Below, one piece after another: positions 1 to 5,007 of a DNA stretch of 11,184 nucleotides. This stretch comes from Verrucomicrobia bacterium UBA3214 (GTDB lineage Bacteria; Verrucomicrobiota; Kiritimatiellia; RFP12; UBA1067). The number at the start of each line of letters is the position of its first letter. Position 1 is the first letter of the stretch. The notes beneath the pieces were generated by a model that saw only the letters and a program-made list of their open reading frames with translations, ran no database searches and was not told where the DNA came from. The stretch is taken from contig DEWI01000160.1 in the NCBI GenBank assembly GCA_002363575.1, forward strand, positions 1 through 11,184, written 5' to 3'. A program made the translations under genes and the position numbers.

Positions 1-582
1 ACCGGCGTAACCGTCATGCGGATGGGCGAAGGCATGGACGACGGCCCGATCATGCTCCAGGCCTACGAGCCGATCTACTCCGACGCGACGGGCGGCAGCT
101 TGATGCGCGATCTCGCGCTCACCGGCGGCGTCACGCTCGCCAAAGCGATAAGACTCATGGCCGACGGCGCGCTGCCTCCGGAAATCCCCCAAGTCTCCGA
201 TGACGCCACCTTCGCGCCGAAATTGAAAAAGACGGACGGGCTTATCGACTGGACCGCCCCGGTGCTCGTCACGGAGCGGCGCATACGCGCATACCATCCC
301 TGGCCGTGCTGCTACACTTTCCTGCCGCAGCGCCTGCGCAAACGCGGCTCCACCGGGCGCATCGCCGTCCTCAAGGCGGAAATCTGCCCCGGCATGGATC
401 CCGGCTGGCGCGAAGCGCCGTGCGGCACCGTCGTGAAGACCACGCGCGAAGGACCGATCGTGAAGTGCGGCGACACGGCGCTGCGCCTCCTGGAAGTCAA
501 GCCCGAAGGCTCGGGCGCCATGAGCGCGGGCGCGTTTCTGCTGGGGCGTCCGCTCGCGCCCGGCGACATCCTCGGAGAATGA
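1..582 (+). CDS. fmt: Methionyl-tRNA formyltransferase, C-terminal two-thirds (5' end outside window)
   Basis: The product formylates Met-tRNA(fMet) with 10-formyl-tetrahydrofolate to make the initiator tRNA; it acts in the cytosol. The frame is already open at base 1 and reads TGVTVMRMGEGMDDGPIM, the conserved stretch at the end of the catalytic formyltransferase domain (family form TGVTIMxMDxGLDTG). The C-terminal tRNA-binding domain follows, with KLKKTDGLIDW and the strongly conserved IRAYHPWPCCYTFLP. About 193 residues are visible of a family length near 310, so roughly the first 120 are upstream of the window. The stop at 580-582 overlaps an ATG at 579 that is in frame with the downstream acyl carrier protein gene, but that upstream start is unlikely to be the one used. 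No def or rsmB neighbour is visible on this side. The family call is very secure. Confidence 0.95.
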   Translation, partial: TGVTVMRMGEGMDDGPIMLQAYEPIYSDATGGSLMRDLALTGGVTLAKAIRLMADGALPPEIPQVSDDATFAPKLKKTDGLIDWTAPVLVTERRIRAYHPWPCCYTFLPQRLRKRGSTGRIAVLKAEICPGMDPGWREAPCGTVVKTTREGPIVKCGDTALRLLEVKPEGSGAMSAGAFLLGRPLAPGDILGE

Positions 583-675
583 ATGCGCGCCGCGCCGCGC
601 CTCTCCGCCGGCGCGGCCGGAATTTCGCGCGGGTGGCGCGCCGCACGGACCCTATGCGCAGCAACATCCACCACT

Positions 676-684
676 TGATATTAT
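676..684 (+). promoter_or_regulatory. Possible extended -10 element for the acyl carrier protein operon
   Basis: TGATATTAT fits an extended -10 (TGn followed by TATTAT, five of six matches to TATAAT) in a short AT-rich patch within otherwise very GC-rich DNA. It ends only five bases before the ATG at 690, so transcription from it would begin at or next to the start codon. No -35 hexamer is visible. This fits the absence of a Shine-Dalgarno sequence before the gene, but the element is short and could be chance. Confidence 0.3.
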
Positions 685-689
685 TGACC

Positions 690-953
690 ATGAACCGCGA
701 AGAAACGATAGCAAGGATCAAGGAGACGATCGTCGAATCCCTCGAACTCGAGGACATCGCCCCGGAGGATATTTCGACGGACGACGCGCTCTTCGGCGAC
801 GGCCTCGGGCTGGACTCGATCGACGCGCTGGAGCTGGGGATGGCGCTGCGCAAGAAGTTCGGCGTCACCTTCTCGAAAGACCCCGCGACGAACAAGAAGG
901 TTTTCGCCTCCGTCGCCGCCCTTGCCGACTACATCACGGGAGAAGCGAAATGA
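690..953 (+). CDS. Acyl carrier protein, aryl polyene/type II FAS type (ApeE-like)
   Basis: A small acidic 87-residue carrier protein. Ser43 in GLGLDSIDALELG is the 4'-phosphopantetheine attachment site, carried at the start of helix II. The segment after it, ALRKKFGVTFSKDPATNKKVFASVAALADYI, has the form typical of the first of the paired ACPs in aryl polyene clusters rather than of housekeeping AcpP. The start at 690 matches the beginning of the ACP fold (MNREETIARIKETI). An upstream in-frame ATG at 579 overlaps the fmt stop, but would add an arginine-rich, low-complexity leader of 37 residues and is not favoured. No Shine-Dalgarno precedes 690. The stop overlaps the next ACP start as ATGA (950-953), indicating coupled translation. 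Its role is inferred: carrying the growing chain for the ligase/dehydratase encoded downstream. Confidence 0.9.
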   Translation: MNREETIARIKETIVESLELEDIAPEDISTDDALFGDGLGLDSIDALELGMALRKKFGVTFSKDPATNKKVFASVAALADYITGEAK

Positions 954-1201
954 CGAAACAGGAAATAGAGAAAACCGTCCGCGACGTCCTCGCAAAGGAT
1001 TTCGAAGTCGATCCCGCGCGCCTGACGCCGCAGACCAACCTCTTCACGGATCTCGATCTCGACTCCATCGACGCCATAGATCTCGTCGTCCGCCTCCAGC
1101 AGGAGACGGGCAGGAAGGTCAATCCCGAGGACTTCCGCGAAATCCGCACCCTCGAAGACGTGGTCGCCGCGATCGAGAAAATCGTCGCCGCCGCCGAGTA
1201 G
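950..1201 (+). CDS. Acyl carrier protein, second of the pair (ApeF-like)
   Basis: An 83-residue ACP with the pantetheine serine at Ser39 in DLDLDSIDAIDLVVRL, followed by the usual third and fourth helices (RKVNPEDFREIRTLEDVVAAIEKIV). It differs clearly from the first ACP, so this is not a recent duplication; paired, diverged ACPs are a hallmark of aryl polyene-type clusters. Translation probably restarts from the ATGA overlap with the first ACP. The gene ends in TAG at 1199-1201. The following 29 codons in the same frame, up to the ATG of the next gene, contain no stop, so this gene and the next share a frame separated by a single stop codon. In aryl polyene systems the two ACPs have different jobs (starter loading versus elongation); which does which here cannot be read from sequence. 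Confidence 0.9.
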   Translation: MTKQEIEKTVRDVLAKDFEVDPARLTPQTNLFTDLDLDSIDAIDLVVRLQQETGRKVNPEDFREIRTLEDVVAAIEKIVAAAE

Positions 1202-1219
1202 GCGCGGCGCGGCGCGGCG
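1201..1219 (+). repeat. Short GGCGC tandem repeat after the second ACP stop
   Basis: Three full copies and one partial copy of the pentamer GGCGC begin at the last base of the TAG stop. The rest of the 87-base gap to the next ATG holds a 6-bp GC hairpin (arms 1254-1259 and 1265-1270, loop 1260-1264), then AAGGAA (1271-1276), which could serve as a somewhat distant ribosome binding site for the ATG at 1289. A pentamer tract can slip, but here it lies outside any coding region. Confidence 0.4.
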
Positions 1220-1288
1220 TCCGCTTGCCTCGCGCAAGAGGCAAAAGGCGTAGCGCCGGTTCCGCCGGCGAAGGAAATCCGCACTGCG

Positions 1289-2908
1289 ATGTTTTCGGCG
1301 ATATTCTGCGTGCTTTTCGGCCTGTCGCTCCTGCCGGGGCGCAAACCGCTCTGCCTGCGCTTCGCGGAGAGGATTTCCGGAGGCATAATGCCGCAGGGCG
1401 CGGAAGGCTATTGCCGGCGCCTCACGTGGATATGGTTCTTCGCGCTGATGGCGCTGGCCGCCGCGCAGTCTTTCGATTGGCGCGCCGGCTTCGCCTCGCC
1501 GCTCGCCGTCGCCGCGATCTTCGCGATCGAAGCGCGCGTGCGCAGACGGCGCTTTTCGCGCGTCTTCCGCACCAGCGGCTCTACAGGCGCGGCGAAGACC
1601 GTCGAGAAACCTTTCGAGACGCTGGCGCGCGAAGTCGCGATGCACGCCGCGCACTACGCGCCGCTCATCGACGCCGCGACGGGTTCGGACCGCTCGCGCA
1701 TGCAATTCATCGCGACGATCGAGCCTGGGCACATGTACGGAACGCTGTGGCGGGAGATGCTGCCTGCCGCGCTCGGCTGCCCCGTCGATGCGGAAGTCGT
1801 GCGCTCCCCGGAGGCGCTCGTCGCGAAGATGCGCGCCGCCGCGCACGTCTTTCTCGTGACGACGCCGTCGTTTCTCGAGCGCTTCACGGCGTACGCAGGC
1901 CAATACGACATCCCCGGAAACATCTTTGAAATCATCTCCAGCGGCGCGCTGCTTTCCGCGGCCGTCGCGGCGCGCGCGCGCGAAGTCTTCGGGATCGCGC
2001 CGCGCGAGATTTTCGGCTCCACGGAGACTGGCGGCGTGGCGTGGCGCAGGCAGGAGGAGGGCGGCGAGCGCTGGCGCGTCTTCGCCGCCGTCCGCGTCTC
2101 TTGCGGGCGGGGTGCGCGCGAGGGGCGGCTGGTCGTGCGCTCGCCCTATTCCTTCAAGCGGAACTACACGATGGGCGACACCGTCAGGCTGGACGCCGGC
2201 GCGCGCTCCTTCACGCTCCTGGCCCGCGCCGACAGATGCGTCAAGATCAACGAAGTCTTGGTTGACCTCGCCGAAATGGAGGACCGCGTGCGCGCGCTCG
2301 GCTTTGCAGACTGCGCCCTCGCCGTCCTCGAAGGCGCGCGCGGCCCAATGCTAGGCGCAGCGATCGTGTGCGGCGACGGCCGCGAACGCCCGGCGCCGCT
2401 GGAAATCCGCAAAGCTCTCGCGAAGCTCTTCCCGAAAGGCACGGTGCCGAAACGCGTGCGCTTCTTGCGCGCGCTGCCGCGCAATGCGCAGGGCAAGGTC
2501 GTCGCAGAGCGCATACGCGCCATCCTCTCGTCTTCGCTCGTGGAGCCTGCGCTGCACGACGCGAGCGTATCGCGTGGGCGCTTCGCGGCGCACATGCGCT
2601 TCGACGGCACGGAGCCATATTTCTCCGGGCACTTCCCCGGCTTCCCTCTCCTGCCCGGCGTCGCGCAGCTCGGCCTCGCCGTGCGCTGGTCCGAAGCGCT
2701 CGCTGGAACGCCGCAGACGCTAGCGCGCGCCAAAAAAATCAAGTTCACAACGCCTATCCGCCCCGGCGACGACGTCGGCATCGCGCTCGAAATGCGCGGC
2801 GAGCGCGAAATCGCCTACGAATTCACCGCGAACGGCGCGCCCGCCTCCTCCGGAATCCTCGAATTCCTGCCTTCCGCGCCGCAACCGCAAACACGGAGCG
2901 AGCCATGA
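1289..2908 (+). CDS. Fusion: COG4648-type membrane segment + acyl/aryl-ACP ligase + ApeI/FabZ-like hot-dog dehydratase
   Basis: A 539-residue protein in three parts. Residues 1-88 look like the C-terminal half of the COG4648 membrane protein of aryl polyene clusters (LLPGRKPLCLRFA, then YCRRLTWIWFFALMAL), with hydrophobic spans near 2-16, 44-60 and 67-82 and a cytosol-facing VRRRRF. Residues 91-411 are an ANL-superfamily adenylating ligase: P-loop TSGSTGAAK 95-103, PGHMYG 146-151, FGSTETGG 242-249, GD 296-297, RADRCVKINEVLVDLAEME 313-331 and the catalytic-lysine motif NAQGKV (Lys403). The hundred or so residues that normally precede the P-loop are absent. Residues 430-527 are a hot-dog dehydratase with FSGHFPGFPLLPGVAQL (His448). 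Likely role: membrane-tethered activation of a carboxylic acid onto the neighbouring ACPs, then dehydration of 3-hydroxyacyl-ACP. The stop overlaps the next start as ATGA (2905-2908). Domain identities are firm; starter substrate and activity are not known. Confidence 0.85.
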   Translation: MFSAIFCVLFGLSLLPGRKPLCLRFAERISGGIMPQGAEGYCRRLTWIWFFALMALAAAQSFDWRAGFASPLAVAAIFAIEARVRRRRFSRVFRTSGSTGAAKTVEKPFETLAREVAMHAAHYAPLIDAATGSDRSRMQFIATIEPGHMYGTLWREMLPAALGCPVDAEVVRSPEALVAKMRAAAHVFLVTTPSFLERFTAYAGQYDIPGNIFEIISSGALLSAAVAARAREVFGIAPREIFGSTETGGVAWRRQEEGGERWRVFAAVRVSCGRGAREGRLVVRSPYSFKRNYTMGDTVRLDAGARSFTLLARADRCVKINEVLVDLAEMEDRVRALGFADCALAVLEGARGPMLGAAIVCGDGRERPAPLEIRKALAKLFPKGTVPKRVRFLRALPRNAQGKVVAERIRAILSSSLVEPALHDASVSRGRFAAHMRFDGTEPYFSGHFPGFPLLPGVAQLGLAVRWSEALAGTPQTLARAKKIKFTTPIRPGDDVGIALEMRGEREIAYEFTANGAPASSGILEFLPSAPQPQTRSEP

Positions 2909-3450
2909 ACCTGATCTGCCTGCTGGCGGCCGCCGCGCCTTTCATCTCGCAAATCCCGCAGGAAATCCTCGATCGCCTCACTGCGACAAACGAGACTTCC
3001 GGCGTGTTCACGCAGACGAAGCGCTTTCCGGACGGCCCGTCTTTCGTCTCTAGCGGCGACTGGAGAATCCGCCCAGGCAAGGATTTCACCTGGCGCATCC
3101 GCGAGCCTTTCGAAGCCGTCTTCTCCGCCGACAAGACCAAATACACCTATTCCAACGAAGACGAGCGCGTCACGCGGCCGCTCGCCGACTTGAAGGACTT
3201 CCCCGGCCTCGATGCCCTCGAAAGCGGCGACTTCTCCATCTTCTTCAAAGCTTTCGACGCACTCTACAAGAAGGAGCCGGACGGCACCTTCCACATCCTG
3301 GCCAAGCCCAAGGAACCGCGCATCGCGAAAGTCCTTTCCCGCGTCGAGGCCGACGGCACTCTGGCGGACTGGACGCTCCGCGCCACGTTCGCGGACCGCT
3401 CGTCTTTCGAAATCCGCATCCAGGACGCCAAGACGCCGCCAGCCCCGTAG
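2905..3450 (+). CDS. LolA-like outer-membrane lipoprotein carrier family protein (aryl polyene cluster type)
   Basis: A 181-residue LolA-fold protein. A short hydrophobic start (NLICLLAAAAPFIS, residues 2-15) looks like a signal peptide, placing the product in the periplasm. Family marks are SGVFTQTKRF (32-41), FVSSGDWRIRPGKDFTWRIREPFEAVFSADKTKYTYSNED (47-86) and a C-terminal strand region DWTLRATFADRSSFEIRI. Classical LolA shuttles lipoproteins from LolCDE to LolB. LolA-like members in aryl polyene clusters are thought to handle the lipid-linked product or its carrier instead. The position directly after the ligase/dehydratase, with overlapping stop and start codons, favours the second role. 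The gene ends 21 bases before the convergent gene on the minus strand, with no clear terminator between. A housekeeping LolA function is less likely but not excluded. Confidence 0.85.
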   Translation: MNLICLLAAAAPFISQIPQEILDRLTATNETSGVFTQTKRFPDGPSFVSSGDWRIRPGKDFTWRIREPFEAVFSADKTKYTYSNEDERVTRPLADLKDFPGLDALESGDFSIFFKAFDALYKKEPDGTFHILAKPKEPRIAKVLSRVEADGTLADWTLRATFADRSSFEIRIQDAKTPPAP

Positions 3451-3471
3451 CGCCGCCGCTTCGCCATCCCG

Positions 3472-4593
3472 TCAGCAGGCGTAATGCCAGTGTATCGCCG
3501 GCGAATTCGGGTAGTGGCGGATGATACGCTGGAAACCGCTCGCGAGCGCTTCGGCGCTCGGGAAGCCGCGGCACTCCGAAAGCTTCGCCTTCTCCGCGAA
3601 ACTCTCTTTATTCAGCGCCCAGCATCTATGCGCCACGGAGTCGGGGGTGTTAGCACCCTTCTTGCCGCCGCGCACGAGCGGAAACTTCTCCGTCAGCGCC
3701 AGCACGAGCCGCATTTCTTCGCGGCGCGTCGCGTTCAGCCCTCTCAGGCAGGCTTCTGGATCGGCGGGATCGTCGCGCCCGCGCAGGTTCTCTCCCGTTA
3801 TCCCCGCGACTTTCGCAAGCACCCGCGTCGCGCAACGGTTCTGCGCGATGGATTTGTCAATCGCGCTCGCCGCGATGTTTAGGCCGTTGATTGCGACTTG
3901 CGCGATCTGCTGCATGTTGTCGATCTCCCCCGGCGGAGGCGTGGCGACGGCCGCGCGCGCTTTCGCGCGCTCTTCGTCGAGACGGACGATCTTCAACAGC
4001 AGGAACTGGAACACGCGATCCGATTCGTCGATCAGTTTCTCCAGTTCCGCGCGCACCGCCTCCGGCGAATCCAGCTCCGGAGAAACCGCCTTCCAGAGAT
4101 TGCGCAGCCGCCGGTAGAACGCATAGACTTTCTCGTGCGCTTCCGCGCCGAACGCCTGCCGCACGACGTCCGCGAACGACTGCAAGGCGAATTCCAGCCC
4201 CGTGAAGCGCCACTGCTCGAACTTCTCGTAGTTCCCGGCGGACGACTTCATCGTCCGCAGCATGCGGCGCAGCCGGAACAGCAGCGGACGGCGCTCTTCG
4301 TCGTTCTCCGTCCTCCGCTGCTCGACGGCCATGCCGCCGTCCGCGTAATTCCCCATGAAATACGGCAGAAGCGCGTCTTCCGAAAACAGTATCTGCCCGA
4401 TCACGAGGAGTATCCCCTCTTCAACCCAATTGACCCGCGACATCAATTCCAGCGTGAACAGGCGGCTGTCCATCGTCTTCGCCTGCTTGCGCGTCAGGCG
4501 TATGCCGAAGCGCCCGATCGGCCCTTTGCACTGGGCCTGCGAAAAACTTTCAGTTGTCAAAGATATTTGTTCTCCGCTACTGTACAGTCTCAT
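3472..4593 (-). CDS. Unrecognised soluble protein of 373 residues downstream of tRNA-Arg
   Basis: I do not recognise a family. The start at 4593 is preceded by a G-rich Shine-Dalgarno-like GGGGGG seven bases upstream; an earlier ATG at 4647 lies inside an inverted repeat, and a later one at 4473 (MDSRLFTLELM) is the next alternative. No signal peptide or membrane span is visible. The protein looks mostly helical: residues 41-80 are hydrophobic-amphipathic (LFTLELMSRVNWVEEGILLVIGQIL), 90-215 are charged helices (RRPLLFRLRRMLRTM; FYRRLRNLWKAV; RAELEKLIDESDRVFQFLLLKIVRLDEERAKARAAV), then a short proline linker ATPPPGEIDN and a second domain with several cysteines and histidines ending IHWHYAC. 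Base composition resembles its neighbours except for an AT-richer start. It sits alone on the minus strand, downstream of the tRNA, and may be read through from the tRNA promoter. An accessory or lineage-specific gene is likely. Confidence 0.7.
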   Translation of the reverse strand: MRLYSSGEQISLTTESFSQAQCKGPIGRFGIRLTRKQAKTMDSRLFTLELMSRVNWVEEGILLVIGQILFSEDALLPYFMGNYADGGMAVEQRRTENDEERRPLLFRLRRMLRTMKSSAGNYEKFEQWRFTGLEFALQSFADVVRQAFGAEAHEKVYAFYRRLRNLWKAVSPELDSPEAVRAELEKLIDESDRVFQFLLLKIVRLDEERAKARAAVATPPPGEIDNMQQIAQVAINGLNIAASAIDKSIAQNRCATRVLAKVAGITGENLRGRDDPADPEACLRGLNATRREEMRLVLALTEKFPLVRGGKKGANTPDSVAHRCWALNKESFAEKAKLSECRGFPSAEALASGFQRIIRHYPNSPAIHWHYAC

Positions 4594-4632
4594 GGCCGGC
4601 CCCCCTGACTTCCCAGCCGCGAACTTCCACGG

Positions 4633-4683
4633 CGTGCAAAACTGCATGCGGGCATATTCATGCTTCGCAAGGCGTTTTGCACG
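4633..4683. repeat. Perfect 10-bp inverted repeat with nested palindrome, between tRNA-Arg and the minus-strand gene
   Basis: CGTGCAAAAC at 4633-4642 is the exact reverse complement of GTTTTGCACG at 4674-4683. The 31-base interval contains its own palindrome, GCATATTCATGC (4652-4663). It lies between the 3' end of the tRNA and the start of the unrecognised gene, both on the minus strand. There is no U-run after either arm, so it is not a standard terminator. An operator, an mRNA leader structure or a remnant recombination site are all possible. Confidence 0.5.
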
Positions 4684-4688
4684 GGAAA

Positions 4689-4703
4689 TTCGCTCTGGGC
4701 GAA
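4689..4703 (-). terminator. Weak hairpin just 3' of tRNA-Arg, possible terminator or processing signal
   Basis: TTCGC (4689-4693) pairs with GCGAA (4699-4703) around a five-base loop, starting about ten bases beyond the tRNA CCA end. On the minus strand it is followed by only three T residues; on the plus strand by ATATTTT. The stem is short, so confidence that it stops transcription is low. Confidence 0.3.
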
Positions 4704-4713
4704 ATATTTTGAA

Positions 4714-4790
4714 TGGCGGCCCCGGCGGGACTCGAACCCACTACCCACTGCTTAGAAGGCAGTTGCTCTGTCCAGATGAGCTACGGGGCC
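4714..4790 (-). tRNA. tRNA-Arg (anticodon TCT)
   Basis: On the minus strand a complete 77-base cloverleaf reads from 4790 to 4714. The acceptor stem is GGCCCCG/CGGGGCC, the D arm GCTC/GAGC with a nine-base loop, the anticodon stem ACTGC/GCAGT around loop CTTCTAA (anticodon TCT at loop positions 3-5), the variable loop has five bases and the T arm GTGGG/CCCGC has loop TTCGAGT. Discriminator G is followed by an encoded CCA (4714-4716). TCT reads the AGA and AGG arginine codons, which are infrequent in GC-rich genes such as these. It has its own promoter just upstream. Confidence 0.97.
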
Positions 4791-4803
4791 GTGAAACGCC
4801 CAT

Positions 4804-4812
4804 ATTATACCA
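4804..4812 (-). promoter_or_regulatory. Extended -10 promoter for tRNA-Arg
   Basis: On the minus strand TGGTATAAT is a perfect extended -10 (TGn + TATAAT), ending 13 bases before the mature tRNA 5' end, so the primary transcript would begin about seven bases upstream of the tRNA. No -35 hexamer is recognisable at 16-18 bases; that region is GC-rich. The surrounding 15 bases (4803-4817) are identical in reverse complement to the permease promoter at 4983-4997. Confidence 0.75.
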
Positions 4813-4879
4813 TATTTCCCGCCTCCGCGGGGGCGGCATATTGGCGCGAACGGCAAATATCCGCCCTTCCGCCTCCCCC

Positions 4880-4895
4880 GCGCAAACAATTGCGC
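4880..4895. other. Small perfect hairpin between the divergent promoters
   Basis: GCGCAA (4880-4885) and TTGCGC (4890-4895) form a perfect 6-bp inverted repeat around ACAA. It lies about midway between the tRNA and permease promoters. It could be an operator half-site pair or chance; nothing else identifies it. Confidence 0.35.
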
Positions 4896-4919
4896 ACCGG
4901 GCGCTTGGATTTATTGCCA

Positions 4920-4945
4920 GGGTGGTTTGCGGAAGCGAACCACCT
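4920..4945. other. Strong 10-11-bp hairpin with a GGAA loop upstream of the permease promoter
   Basis: GGTGGTTTGC (4921-4930) pairs with GCGAACCACC (4935-4944), one T-G wobble, around GGAA, a GNRA-type tetraloop; the flanking 4920/4945 pair is a further wobble. It is upstream of the -35 element at 4967 and downstream of nothing transcribed on the plus strand, so it is not an obvious terminator. A regulator site or a transcribed structure from an unseen start are the options. Confidence 0.45.
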
Positions 4946-4966
4946 CCTTCCCGCGGCGCGGCCGCT

Positions 4967-4996
4967 TTGACGGTGCCGAATCAAATATGGTATAAT
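4967..4996 (+). promoter_or_regulatory. Promoter for the LptF/LptG-family gene and the downstream envelope operon
   Basis: TTGACG at 4967-4972 (five of six to TTGACA), an 18-base spacer, and TATAAT at 4991-4996 preceded by TGG, giving an extended -10. The predicted transcript start is near 5003, five bases before the ATG at 5008, so the mRNA would be almost leaderless with no room for a Shine-Dalgarno. This is the best promoter in the window and probably drives several of the genes to 10762. Confidence 0.8.
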
Positions 4997-5007
4997 ACCT
5001 GCCGACG

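Noticed and set aside
306..689. Upstream extension of the first ACP frame into fmt, including the ATG at 579
   Set aside because: The extension is arginine-rich without family similarity; the ACP fold begins at the ATG at 690. The ATGA overlap at 579-582 is noted but not convincing.
922..1929. 335-codon plus-strand frame overlapping ACP2 and the fusion gene
   Set aside because: Arginine-rich translation out of frame with ACP2 and the ligase, whose motifs are clear; a composition artefact.
1969..1983. CG alternating run within the ligase, possible Z-DNA or slippage tract
   Set aside because: It encodes the normal Ala-Arg helix of the ligase in a GC-rich gene; no sign of function beyond coding.
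4548..4583. Plus-strand TTGTCA...TACTGT promoter-like pair, and minus-strand TTGACA at the start of the orphan gene
   Set aside because: The plus-strand pair faces no plus-strand gene for 400 bases, and the minus-strand TTGACA has no -10 hexamer at a suitable distance and lies inside the coding region.
4600..4800. Integrative element attached at tRNA-Arg
   Set aside because: No integrase and no repeated tRNA 3' end were found in the window; only the orphan gene and a palindrome suggest it.
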